Assembly (NCBI RefSeq): GCF_000284375.1
Contig: NC_017249.1
Coordinates: 7,495,001-7,559,000 of the forward strand
Length of the DNA: 64,000 nt
Origin: Bradyrhizobium japonicum USDA 6
GTDB lineage: Bacteria > Pseudomonadota > Alphaproteobacteria > Rhizobiales > Xanthobacteraceae
Direction: 5' to 3'
Shown here in pieces: positions 29,575 to 38,252 of this stretch. The position numbers and the translations under genes are program-made. The number at the start of each line of letters is the position of its first letter. Positions within the stretch are counted from its first letter, which is position 1. A model generated the notes under the pieces. It saw only the letters and a list, made by a program, of their open reading frames with translations, was not told where the DNA came from and made no database searches.

Positions 29575-31083
29575 CTACGTCCCCTTCGGCCGCACGATGG
29601 CCCAGCCGATGCGCAGCAGCTGCTGGCGGCCGGTCACCAGCCATTCGAAGGCGCGCGGTACTTCCGGAACGATGCCGGGAAAACGTGCGAGGATTTCCGG
29701 CGGCGGGGTGCCGGCGGTATCGGAGGCGCGCCAGACCACGACGCCGCCGGTCTCGCTGAACTTGGCCTGATTGATCCACGGCGTGCGCGCGGGCTGCGCA
29801 TCGATGAAGAGATGCGGCCGGCCGGAATGCAGCGTGATCAGGCTCGCGAGCTGGGTCTCGCCGGCGACCGCGCGCAGGCGATGATTGGTGCGGCGGGCAA
29901 AGCTCTCATCGAAGAAGTCCGAGATCGCGCGCGCTGGCATCGAGGTTCCAATCTCGTTGGCGCCGGTCCAGGGCAGGAACAGCACGGCGAGCACGACGCC
30001 GGCTGCGGGCGCCACGACGGCGGCAGCCCACACCGTCCGCAGTACGCGCGCGCGGCGCATTGCGATGAGGTCGCCGGCTGTCACGACCACGGCAAGTCCC
30101 GACATGACCAGCACGACGCCGGCGCCGCCGACGACGGCATCGAGCCCGAGCAGGCCGGAGATCAGGACCGCGCCGAGCGCAGGCGCCAGCGCGAAGAAAT
30201 AGACGAAGTTGTGCGCGAGCGGCTCGACCGGCGGCCGGTAGATGATCGGCGCTTCCTCGCCCTTGGCGACGAAGAGGCTGCTATTGAGAAAGGTCAGCGC
30301 CGGGATCGCCGCCGCGCCGAGCACGAGCCCGCCGAGCAGCCAGGCCGCGTGCAGCGCGCGGGCGTTGAGCTCGGCGACCACAGGCAGGGTCGGCATGACA
30401 AGCGTCTCGGCGCGCATCAGCCAGACCGCATAGGGCAGCGCCAGCACGGCGACGACGATCAAGGCGAACAGCGGATCGAGCGCGCGCAGGGTGCGGCGAC
30501 CGCCGGCGGTCGAGACCGCGAAGACGACGAGCAGGAGAAGAAGGAAGATCGCCGCGGGCGTCGTCAGCAGCAGGAGGCCCGCTTCGATCGACCAGGCAAA
30601 CCAGGCATTGCCGCGGCGCTGGCCGATGATCTGCCAGGAATGCAAGAGAAGAAGCGCCCAGAGCGGCCGCGCCAGCACCAGCGGGCCAAAGTCGAGCGCC
30701 GGCGAGGAGAAGGCCAGCACCGTCATGGTCAGCAGCACGGCGAGCACCGCCTGCTGTGAGCCGACCACGGCGCGGGAGAGATGATAGAGCGCGATGAAGG
30801 TCGCGACCTCGCAGAGCTGGGCGAGGACATAGACGCCGAACATGTGGCCGCCGGCGGCGCGATAGGCGATGTCGGCGAGCCAGATCGGTAGCGGCGGGCC
30901 CAGATCAGTCCCGATCTGGTACTCGCGCCCGAACGCCAGCAGGGTCGCGAGCGTGCCGGGCGGGCTGCGATAGAACACCAGCGCCACGAACAGCCACATC
31001 GCGGCCTGGAGCAGCACGGCGATCCACACGATCAGCCGCGGCCGGGCGCGAATGAGCTCGATGACCAGGGAGGTAAACCGCAT
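29575..31083 (-). CDS. GT39/ArnT-like integral membrane glycosyltransferase
   Basis: A 502-residue polytopic protein (about eleven hydrophobic stretches) of the dolichyl-phosphate-mannose mannosyltransferase-like (PMT_2, GT39/GT83) type. After the first membrane helix comes the loop FGREYQIGTDLGPPLPIWLADIAYR, where family members carry acidic catalytic residues; here Asp in IGTDLGP. The soluble C-terminal 100 residues are periplasmic by topology. It would transfer a sugar from a polyprenyl carrier to lipid or protein. ATG 31083 is chosen over an upstream TTG at 31107. It follows rnhB by 99 bases. Confidence 0.75.
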   Translation of the reverse strand: MRFTSLVIELIRARPRLIVWIAVLLQAAMWLFVALVFYRSPPGTLATLLAFGREYQIGTDLGPPLPIWLADIAYRAAGGHMFGVYVLAQLCEVATFIALYHLSRAVVGSQQAVLAVLLTMTVLAFSSPALDFGPLVLARPLWALLLLHSWQIIGQRRGNAWFAWSIEAGLLLLTTPAAIFLLLLLVVFAVSTAGGRRTLRALDPLFALIVVAVLALPYAVWLMRAETLVMPTLPVVAELNARALHAAWLLGGLVLGAAAIPALTFLNSSLFVAKGEEAPIIYRPPVEPLAHNFVYFFALAPALGAVLISGLLGLDAVVGGAGVVLVMSGLAVVVTAGDLIAMRRARVLRTVWAAAVVAPAAGVVLAVLFLPWTGANEIGTSMPARAISDFFDESFARRTNHRLRAVAGETQLASLITLHSGRPHLFIDAQPARTPWINQAKFSETGGVVVWRASDTAGTPPPEILARFPGIVPEVPRAFEWLVTGRQQLLRIGWAIVRPKGT

Positions 31084-31182
31084 GCAACGTCCGAAAGATG
31101 CAGCCAACCCGTCCAGCCGGCCCTATTCGCTCACATCTGTTTTGATAAAGGGCGCTGCGCGTTGTGGCAACGACCGTCTGCC

Positions 31183-32049
31183 CTACAGGCCTGCTGACGC
31201 ATCAATTTCAACGCTTGCTTCCACCTGCACCTCGACCTCGGTCACCGCAAACAAGTCCCGCACCGGCTCGACGGTCCAGAGCATATGCTTGGCACGCGCC
31301 GCGGCAACGGGGGCGAAGAAGCTGCGGTGGTGGACGGTGGGGCCGAGGCGGTCGAGCGCGTCGAGGTGCTCCGGGACGGCGTAGCCCTTGTGCTGCTCGA
31401 AACCGTAGCCGGGACAGTCCTGCGCCAGCGCGCACATCAGCCGGTCGCGCGTCACCTTGGCGATGATCGAGGCTGCGGCGATCGACAGGACGATACCGTC
31501 GCCGCCGATCACGGCCTCGCAGTCGCAGGCGGTGTCGAGCCGATCGCGGCCGTCGACAAACACATGACGCGGCGCGTCGGGCAGCGCCACCACCGCGCGC
31601 TTCAGCGCCCACAGCGAGGCACGCAGGATGTTGTCGCGGTCGATCCGGGAGCGCGAGGCGACGGCGACCGAGACCTGCGCGGTGGCGCAGATCTTGTCGA
31701 AAAGCTTCTCGCGTTCCTCGGCCGTCAGGCGCTTGGAATCGTCGATGCCGCGGGGAATGCGGTCGGGATCGAGAATCACGGCGGCCGCGACCACGGGCCC
31801 GGCGAGCGGTCCGCGGCCGGCCTCGTCGCAGCCGGCAACCGGCCAGACGCCGCGCTTGATCAGCGCGCGCTCACGGCGGAAGCTCGGCGATGCGACGGCG
31901 ATGATGGCGCCCTGCCTGCCGGCCGGCGCCTTAACGGCCGCTCTCTTGGCCGCCTTCGCGGGCGTTGCCTTCTTGGCGGCATCCTTTTTCGACGCGCCCT
32001 TCTCTGGCCCGTCTTTGGCCGGCTTCCTGGTGGACTTGTCCCGAATCAT
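31183..32049 (-). CDS. rnhB: Ribonuclease HII with basic N-terminal extension
   Basis: RNase HII cuts RNA in RNA-DNA hybrids and starts ribonucleotide excision repair. The core begins near residue 70: [17 protein letters not shown] with catalytic Asp75 and Glu76, VFVDGRD (Asp166) and the KVTRDRLM region (Asp202). Residues 1-45 form a Lys/Ala-rich tail (about 11 Lys in 40 residues), so the protein is 288 residues against about 200-220 for the common form. ATG 32049 is used; the frame reaches a TTG at 32085. It follows the VOC gene by 76 bases and may be in one unit with it and the radical SAM gene. Confidence 0.94.
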   Translation of the reverse strand: MIRDKSTRKPAKDGPEKGASKKDAAKKATPAKAAKRAAVKAPAGRQGAIIAVASPSFRRERALIKRGVWPVAGCDEAGRGPLAGPVVAAAVILDPDRIPRGIDDSKRLTAEEREKLFDKICATAQVSVAVASRSRIDRDNILRASLWALKRAVVALPDAPRHVFVDGRDRLDTACDCEAVIGGDGIVLSIAAASIIAKVTRDRLMCALAQDCPGYGFEQHKGYAVPEHLDALDRLGPTVHHRSFFAPVAAARAKHMLWTVEPVRDLFAVTEVEVQVEASVEIDASAGL

Positions 32050-32125
32050 GGCCGGGATCGTGCGCAAGCGGCCCGGCCGGCGCAACCGGGAACCCCGGAC
32101 AATTCCCGTTATTCAGACCAGCCGC

Positions 32126-32581
32126 CTACTCCGCCAGATGCACCCGCCGGTCCTCACCGACCTCGATGCCCGGCGCGACCACGACCTCCCAGGGATGGCT
32201 GTCGGGGTCGGCGAAATAGCCGGAATAACCGCCGTAGTCGGTCTCATGCCCCGCTTTCAGCAGCGCCGCGCCCTTGCCGACAGCGAAGGCCAGAACCGCA
32301 TCGACCTCGTCGCGCGTGGCGCAGTTCCAGGCGAGCGTCATGCCGCGGAAGGTCGCCGGCCTCGGATTGTCCGGCAACTTGGCGTCGGCCGCGAGTTTAT
32401 CCCAGTGAAACAGGGCCAGCACCGGACCACCGGTATCGTAGAAGGCGACGGCCTCGCCGGTCGCCTTCAGCCGACGCGCGAAGCCGAGCGCGTCATAGAA
32501 GGCGATGCTGGCACGAATGTCGCTCACACCCAGTGTGATGACGGTGAGCCGCGGCACCGGCGCGGCAAGTTCCTGGCTCAT
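32126..32581 (-). CDS. VOC-family (glyoxalase-like) protein
   Basis: A 151-residue protein with the vicinal oxygen chelate fold: LTVITLGVSDIRASIAFYDALGF, then AFYDTGGPVLALFHWDKL and a second half ending DYGGYSGYFADPDSHPWEVV. Metal-binding positions of glyoxalases are only partly evident, so enzyme activity is uncertain. ATG 32581 has GAGG six bases upstream. It begins 23 bases after the radical SAM stop, so the two are almost surely co-transcribed. Confidence 0.85.
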   Translation of the reverse strand: MSQELAAPVPRLTVITLGVSDIRASIAFYDALGFARRLKATGEAVAFYDTGGPVLALFHWDKLAADAKLPDNPRPATFRGMTLAWNCATRDEVDAVLAFAVGKGAALLKAGHETDYGGYSGYFADPDSHPWEVVVAPGIEVGEDRRVHLAE

Positions 32582-32604
32582 GCTACGCCTCGTCCGTTTC
32601 CCGA

Positions 32605-33768
32605 TCAGAACAGGCTGAGTTGATCGCCGTTCCGCTTCGGCCTCGCAAAGTGATCCGTCGTCAGCTTGGAGCGCCGCTTGTTCAACCCAAGCCTGTCGCA
32701 GGCGATCTCGAAGCGGCGACCGATGGTCCAGGCCATCGGTCCGGTGCCCTTCATCCGCTCGCCCCATTTCGCGTCGTAGTCGCGGCCGCCGCGCATGTCG
32801 CGGATCAGGGTGAAGACGTGGCGGTAGCGGTCCGGATAATTGGCCATCAGCCATTCGCGGAAGAGATCGCGAACCTCCAGCGGCAGCCGCAACAGCACGT
32901 AGGAGGCTTCCTTGACGCCGGCATGGGCGGCGGCATCGAGAATGCGCTCGATCTCGGAATCGTTCAGCGCGGGGATCACCGGCGCGACCATCACGGTGGT
33001 CGGAATGCCGGCCTCCGAGAGCTGCTTCAGCGCCTCCAGCCGCTTCGGCGGCGTCGCCGCGCGCGGCTCCATGGTGCGCGCCAGTTTCGGATCGAGCGAC
33101 GTCACCGAGATCGCGACCTTGGCGAGATTGCGCTTGGCCATCCGCGCGAGAATGTCGATGTCGCGCACCACCAGCGCCGACTTGGTGACGATGCCGACGG
33201 GATGGCCGGCGCGCTCCAGCACTTCGAGAATGCCGCGCATGATTTTGCGCTCGCGCTCGATCGGTTGATACGGATCGGTGTTGGTGCCGATCGCGATCAT
33301 CCGCGGCTCGTAGCCGGTCGCGGCCAGCTCCTTCTCGAGCAGCGCCGGCGCATCGGGCTTGGCAAACAGCTTTGACTCGAAGTCGAGCCCCGGCGACAGG
33401 CCGAGATAGGCGTGCGTCGGCCGCGCGAAACAATAGACACAGCCGTGCTCGCAGCCGCGATAGGGATTGATCGAGCGGTCGAAGCCGATATCGGGGGATT
33501 CGTTGCGGGTGATCACCTTGCGCGAGGTGTCGACGCCGACGCTGGTCTTGAACGGCGGCAGTTCCTCCAGGCTCTGCCAGCCGTCGTCGAAGGCGACGCG
33601 GGCCTCGGCCTCGAAGCGGCCGCTGGCATTGGACTGGGCGCCCCGCCCTCGCCTGCGCTGTTTGTCGATGGCGACCGCCAGTTCCGGAAAATCAGAGTCC
33701 GCACCCGCCGGCTCGGAGGGCGCCGTGACCGGCGGGTGCTTGAGAGCATGAGAGGATGCTGGACTCAT
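32605..33768 (-). CDS. PA0069-family radical SAM protein with C-terminal clamp motif
   Basis: A 387-residue radical SAM protein of the PA0069/SplB-like group. The 4Fe-4S/SAM motif is C106-x3-C110-x2-C113 (RGCEHGCVYCFARP), followed by GTNTDPYQPIERE, VTKSALVVRD and AISVTSLDP of the barrel. The group resembles spore photoproduct lyase, but its own reaction is not established to my knowledge. The last five residues are QLSLF, the canonical beta-sliding-clamp binding pentapeptide. A GAAC-N7-GAAC sequence, fitting the alphaproteobacterial LexA box, lies 24 bases before the ATG. Both features suggest DNA-damage work. The first 85 residues are a basic, low-complexity lead. Confidence 0.9.
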   Translation of the reverse strand: MSPASSHALKHPPVTAPSEPAGADSDFPELAVAIDKQRRRGRGAQSNASGRFEAEARVAFDDGWQSLEELPPFKTSVGVDTSRKVITRNESPDIGFDRSINPYRGCEHGCVYCFARPTHAYLGLSPGLDFESKLFAKPDAPALLEKELAATGYEPRMIAIGTNTDPYQPIERERKIMRGILEVLERAGHPVGIVTKSALVVRDIDILARMAKRNLAKVAISVTSLDPKLARTMEPRAATPPKRLEALKQLSEAGIPTTVMVAPVIPALNDSEIERILDAAAHAGVKEASYVLLRLPLEVRDLFREWLMANYPDRYRHVFTLIRDMRGGRDYDAKWGERMKGTGPMAWTIGRRFEIACDRLGLNKRRSKLTTDHFARPKRNGDQLSLF

Positions 33769-33791
33769 GAAGCCAAGATAGCACGCCGAAG

Positions 33792-33806
33792 GAACAAATC
33801 AAGAAC
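33792..33806 (-). promoter_or_regulatory. Probable LexA (SOS) box
   Basis: GAAC-AAATCAA-GAAC on the plus strand reads GTTC-N7-GTTC toward the radical SAM gene. This matches the direct-repeat LexA site known from Alphaproteobacteria exactly. It is 24 bases from the start codon at 33768. Confidence 0.6.
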
Positions 33807-33978
33807 ACAAACAAAAAACTGAAAAACAACCCCATGCACAGTAGCCGCCCAAATTTCGGGCGCAGTCCCTTGACCTCGCGCAACACACAAGTCGCGGCGA
33901 TCCGGTTCGATGCCGGACAGGGATCAATCGCACCGGAACAAAGTTGGTGACGATCGCTGGGTGAAGGTCAGCAGGAAC

Positions 33979-36366
33979 ATGACAAATCAACGACAATCGG
34001 CCTCAGGGAGCAGCGATCTCGATCTGCTCGATCGCTATTGGCGCGCCGCGAATTACCTCTCCGTCGGGCAAATCTATCTGCTCGACAACCCGCTGCTGCG
34101 CGAGCCGTTGCGGCCGGAGCACATCAAGCCGCGCTTGCTCGGCCATTGGGGCACGACGCCCGGTTTGAACTTCATTTATGCCCATCTCAACCGCGTCATC
34201 CGCGCGCTCGATGTCAGCGTGCTCTATGTCTGCGGTCCCGGCCATGGCGGTCCGGGCATGGTGGCCAACACCTATCTCGAAGGCAGCTACAGCGAGATCT
34301 ATCCTGACGTCGCGCGCGATACGGACGGATTGCGAAAACTTTTCAGGCAGTTCTCCTTCCCCGGCGGCATTCCGAGCCACGCGGCGCCGGAAACGCCGGG
34401 CTCGATCCACGAAGGCGGCGAGCTCGGCTACGCGCTGGTGCACGCCTATGGCGCCGCATTCGACAATCCGGATCTGATTGTCGCCTGCGTCGTCGGCGAT
34501 GGCGAGGCCGAATCCGGCCCGCTCGCGGCGTCCTGGCACTCGAACAAGTTCCTCAGTCCCGCGCATGACGGCGCCGTGCTGCCGATCCTGCACCTCAACG
34601 GTTACAAGATCGCGAACCCGACCGTGCTCGGACGGATGCGCGACGCGGAGATCCGCGACCTGTTCCGCGGGTTCGGCCACGAGCCGCTGTTCGTCGAGGG
34701 CGACGATCCCAGATTGATGCACCAGGCCATGGCGGATGCGCTCGACGTCGCGCTCGCCAGCATCCGCTCGATCCAGCAGCATGCCCGCGACGGCCGCAAG
34801 AGCGTCGAACGGCCACGCTGGCCGATGATCGTGCTGCGCAGCCCGAAGGGCTGGACCGGCCCGAAGGAGGTCGACGGCAAGAAGGTCGAGGGCTTTTGGC
34901 GCGCGCATCAGGTTCCCGTTGCGAGCTGTCGCGAGAACCCGGCGCATCTGAAAATCCTCGAAGACTGGATGCGCAGCTACGGGCCCGAAAAGCTGTTCGA
35001 CGGCGGCGGCGCGCTCATTCCCGAGCTCCAGGCTCTCGCGCCCGAAGGCATCCGCCGCATGGGCGCCAATCCGCACGCCAATGGCGGCCTGCTGAAGAAG
35101 GAACTGAAGCTGCCGGACTTCCGCAGTTTTGCGTTGGACGTGCCGCAGCCCGGCGGCGTCACCGGCGAAGCAACGCGCGAGCTCGGCAAATTCCTGCGCG
35201 ACGTCATCCGCCTCAACACCGAGGCGCGCAACTTCCGCATCATGGGCCCGGACGAGACCGCGTCAAACCGGCTCGATGCCGTGTTCGAGGCGACCGAACG
35301 GGTCTGGATGGAGCCGACGGAGCCTTACGACGTGCATCTCGCCCAGGATGGCCGCGTGATGGAGGTTCTGAGCGAGCATCTCTGCCAGGGCTGGCTCGAG
35401 GGCTATCTGCTCACCGGACGGCACGGCTTGTTCTCCTGCTACGAGGCCTTCATCCACATCGTCGATTCCATGTTCAACCAGCACGCCAAATGGCTGAAGG
35501 TGACGCGACATCTGCCCTGGCGGCGACCGATCGCCTCGCTGAACTATCTCCTGACCTCGCATGTCTGGCGGCAGGACCATAACGGCTTCAGCCATCAGGA
35601 TCCCGGCTTCGTCGATCTCGTCGCCAACAAGAAGGCCGACATCGTCCGCATCTACTTCCCGCCCGACGCCAACACGCTGTTGTGGGTCGCCGATCACTGC
35701 CTGCGCACCTACGACCGCATCAACGTGATCGTCGCCGGCAAGCAGCCGGCGCCGCAATGGCTGTCGATGCAGGACGCTGCCACGCATTGCGATGCCGGCA
35801 TCGGCATCTGGACCTGGGCCGGCACGGAGGATGCGGATGGCGAGCCCGACGTGGTGATGGCCTGCGCCGGCGACGTGCCGACACTGGAGACGCTCGCCGC
35901 CGTCGACCTGCTGCGCAAGGCGCTGCCCAACCTGAAGATCCGCGTCGTCAACGTCGTCGACCTCATGACGCTGCAGCCGAAGGACCAGCACCCGCACGGC
36001 CTGCCCGACCGTGACTTCGACAGCCTGTTCACGTCGGACAAGCCCGTGATCTTCGCCTATCACGGCTATCCCTATCTCATCCACCGTCTCACCTATAACC
36101 GCACCAACCATGCCGGAATGCATGTGCGCGGCTTCGCCGAGGAAGGCACCACGACGACGCCGTTCGACATGGTCGTGCTCAACGGGCTCGACCGCTATCA
36201 CCTCGCGATCGAGGCGATCGCGCGTGTGCCGGGTCTGGCGACCAGGGCCGCGCAGGTGCAACAGCAGTTCCGCGACAAGCTGATCGAACATTCGCACTAT
36301 GTGCGCGAACACGGCGAGGACATGCCTGATATCCGCGACTGGATCTGGCCGGGCAAAGCGGGTTGA
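33979..36366 (+). CDS. xfp: Xylulose-5-phosphate/fructose-6-phosphate phosphoketolase
   Basis: This thiamine-diphosphate enzyme splits xylulose 5-P (or fructose 6-P) with phosphate to acetyl-phosphate and glyceraldehyde 3-P (or erythrose 4-P). Signatures are [60 protein letters not shown], the ThDP motif [14 protein letters not shown] near residue 175 and [23 protein letters not shown] 33979 gives 795 residues, the usual size; the open frame reaches an ATG at 33910 whose extra residues are atypical. The stop is four bases from ackA, so acetyl-phosphate passes to acetate with ATP gain. Confidence 0.95.
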   Translation: MTNQRQSASGSSDLDLLDRYWRAANYLSVGQIYLLDNPLLREPLRPEHIKPRLLGHWGTTPGLNFIYAHLNRVIRALDVSVLYVCGPGHGGPGMVANTYLEGSYSEIYPDVARDTDGLRKLFRQFSFPGGIPSHAAPETPGSIHEGGELGYALVHAYGAAFDNPDLIVACVVGDGEAESGPLAASWHSNKFLSPAHDGAVLPILHLNGYKIANPTVLGRMRDAEIRDLFRGFGHEPLFVEGDDPRLMHQAMADALDVALASIRSIQQHARDGRKSVERPRWPMIVLRSPKGWTGPKEVDGKKVEGFWRAHQVPVASCRENPAHLKILEDWMRSYGPEKLFDGGGALIPELQALAPEGIRRMGANPHANGGLLKKELKLPDFRSFALDVPQPGGVTGEATRELGKFLRDVIRLNTEARNFRIMGPDETASNRLDAVFEATERVWMEPTEPYDVHLAQDGRVMEVLSEHLCQGWLEGYLLTGRHGLFSCYEAFIHIVDSMFNQHAKWLKVTRHLPWRRPIASLNYLLTSHVWRQDHNGFSHQDPGFVDLVANKKADIVRIYFPPDANTLLWVADHCLRTYDRINVIVAGKQPAPQWLSMQDAATHCDAGIGIWTWAGTEDADGEPDVVMACAGDVPTLETLAAVDLLRKALPNLKIRVVNVVDLMTLQPKDQHPHGLPDRDFDSLFTSDKPVIFAYHGYPYLIHRLTYNRTNHAGMHVRGFAEEGTTTTPFDMVVLNGLDRYHLAIEAIARVPGLATRAAQVQQQFRDKLIEHSHYVREHGEDMPDIRDWIWPGKAG

Positions 36367-36370
36367 CGTC

Positions 36371-37552
36371 ATGACGGCGTCGGTCCTCGTCCTCAACTCG
36401 GGCTCGTCGAGCATCAAGTTCGGCCTGTTCGACATCGCGGCGGCCGAGCCTGCCCTGGTCTGCAAGGGCCTGCTCGACGAGCACGAGGCGAAGCCGCGGC
36501 TCGTGGTGAGAAGCCCTGAGGGCGGAGACCTGTTCGAGACGCGGAGGGAAGCATCCGATGCGGACAGCGGCCATCTGTTCGCGGACGTACTCGACTTCAT
36601 CGAGGAGCGTTTTGCCGACCACCGCCTGCGCGCCGTCGGTCACCGCATCGTTCATGGCGGGCCGGATTATTCGGGCCCGGTTGAGCTGACTGACGACGTC
36701 TACGCAAAGCTGGACGCACTGACGCCACTGGCGCCGCTGCACCAGCCGCGGTGCCTTGAACCAGTCCGCACCATCAGGGCAATAAAGCCCGACCTGGCGC
36801 AGATCGCCTGTTTCGACACCGCCTTTCATCACAGCATGGCGGCGCCCGCGAGCCGCTTCGCGCTCCCGCGGCGCTATGAAGAGCGCGGTATCCGGCGCTA
36901 CGGCTTTCACGGCCTCTCGTTCGAATATGTCGCGGGGCGCCTCGCGAAAATCGCGCCACAGTTAGTTGCCAAGCGCACCGTCATCGCGCATCTCGGCAAT
37001 GGCGCCAGCCTGTGCGCCCTGCGCGATGGCCGCAGCGTCGACACCACGATGGGACTGACGCCGCTCGATGGCCTCGTGATGGGCACCCGGAGCGGCACGA
37101 TCGATCCCGGCGTGCTGCTCTATCTGCAGCAGCACGAGAACATGTCGGTCGGGGATGTCCAGCACCTCCTCTATCATGAGTCCGGCCTGCTCGGCGTCTC
37201 CGGGATCTCGGCAGACATGCGGGTGCTGCTTGCGAGCCGCGAGGCTGCGGCGCGCGAGGCGGTCGATCTGTTCGTCTTCCGCACAGTGCAGGAGATTGCG
37301 GTGATGGCGGCCTCGCTTGGGGGACTGGACTGTCTGGTCTTCACCGGCGGCATCGGCGAGCATGCGAAGGAAATCCGCGCTGCGATTGGTGAGCAGCTTG
37401 GGTGGCTCGGCGTGCATATTGACGCGGGTGCGAATGACGCGGCACGCGATCGGATCAGCGGCGGTGGCAGCACCGTCAATGTGTTCGTCATTCCGACGAA
37501 TGAGGAGCTGACGATCGCTCGGCATTGCGCGGCTGTGCTGCGAGCGAAATGA
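36371..37552 (+). CDS. ackA: Acetate kinase
   Basis: AckA turns acetyl-phosphate and ADP into acetate and ATP. The 393-residue protein has VLVLNSGSSSIKFGLF at residues 5-20, HRIVHGGP, CFDTAFHHSM, RRYGFHGLSFEYV, HLGNGASL, the GLTPLDGLVMGTRSGTIDPG loop and TGGIGEHAKEIR. It starts at ATG 36371, four bases after xfp; upstream in-frame codons are inside xfp. The pair forms a phosphoketolase shunt seen in several rhizobia. No phosphotransacetylase is adjacent. Confidence 0.96.
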   Translation: MTASVLVLNSGSSSIKFGLFDIAAAEPALVCKGLLDEHEAKPRLVVRSPEGGDLFETRREASDADSGHLFADVLDFIEERFADHRLRAVGHRIVHGGPDYSGPVELTDDVYAKLDALTPLAPLHQPRCLEPVRTIRAIKPDLAQIACFDTAFHHSMAAPASRFALPRRYEERGIRRYGFHGLSFEYVAGRLAKIAPQLVAKRTVIAHLGNGASLCALRDGRSVDTTMGLTPLDGLVMGTRSGTIDPGVLLYLQQHENMSVGDVQHLLYHESGLLGVSGISADMRVLLASREAAAREAVDLFVFRTVQEIAVMAASLGGLDCLVFTGGIGEHAKEIRAAIGEQLGWLGVHIDAGANDAARDRISGGGSTVNVFVIPTNEELTIARHCAAVLRAK

Positions 37553-37580
37553 AAGCCCGGTCGACCGCTGCATCTTTCCC

Positions 37581-37598
37581 TTCTCCCCCATGGGAGAA
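37581..37598 (+). terminator. Weak hairpin after ackA
   Basis: TTCTCCC-CCAT-GGGAGAA forms a seven-base-pair hairpin followed by TTTC, 28 bases after the ackA stop. It may be a weak terminator or a fragment of the CCTCTCCCC repeat family. Confidence 0.35.
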
Positions 37599-37716
37599 TT
37601 TCAGCGGGCTATGACTTGTCGCGGCGCTGCTGCGCCACTGTCGAAATGACCATGGTGCGCAAAGCCAACGATTTCGCCATCGCTTCGAGCACCATGGGCT
37701 AACTACGTTGCTCCGC

Positions 37717-38070
37717 TCAGTACGGAGAGTACCCGCCCGGGCAAACATAGTTTCCGTAAGCGTCATAGCCGCAGCCGCTGCGGTAGTAGGCCCCCGTCGC
37801 AGCTGCGCCGACCGCGGCGGCCCCCACTGCCGCCGCACCGACTCCGTAGCGGTATCCGCGATACCCTGCATACGCGCCCCGATAGCCGTAACGCCCGCCG
37901 CGGACGGCGACGGCACCGCCCCGGTACCCACGAGCCGCGACCGCGCCCCCGTGGTAGCCTCCTGCGCGCACGCCGCCGCCGCGACCGCCGCGACCGAATG
38001 CGTCATCGGGAGTGAAGGCGACAAGCAGCATAGCTGCGGCTGCCGAAGCGATGAGAGCTTGACGCAACAT
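37717..38070 (-). CDS. Secreted Gly/Ala/Tyr/Arg-rich small protein
   Basis: A 117-residue protein: signal peptide MLRQALIASAAAAMLLVAFT, then a low-complexity stretch with repeated RGG/YRG/GGA units (RGGRGGGVRAGGYHGGAVAA), an alanine-rich hydrophobic segment (VGAAAVGAAAVGAAATGAYY) and a two-cysteine end SGCGYDAYGNYVCPGGYSPY. Similar CGYDxYGxxVCP tails occur in short rhizobial envelope proteins. AAGGAG seven bases before ATG 38070 makes translation likely. Function unknown; an outer-surface or periplasmic place is inferred. Confidence 0.75.
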   Translation of the reverse strand: MLRQALIASAAAAMLLVAFTPDDAFGRGGRGGGVRAGGYHGGAVAARGYRGGAVAVRGGRYGYRGAYAGYRGYRYGVGAAAVGAAAVGAAATGAYYRSGCGYDAYGNYVCPGGYSPY

Positions 38071-38252
38071 CAGCGTACTCCTTCTTCGAGGGAGGAAGCC
38101 GCGGACTCCTGCACATCGCGTTGACCGCGGGTCCGATCGAAGTCTCGTGCGCTGGAGCTTCGCGCCTTTGATTTGGATCAAACCTGAACGTTCATTTTAC
38201 ATGAACAATGGTTCCTTTTTCGCGCCGTCCGCACAGTGGCGTGCAGGCCGAT

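Noticed and set aside
32126..33433. 435-residue frame joining radical SAM region and VOC protein as a fusion
   Set aside because: The N-terminal part is out of phase with the radical SAM gene; VOC has its own ATG with a ribosome site at 32581.
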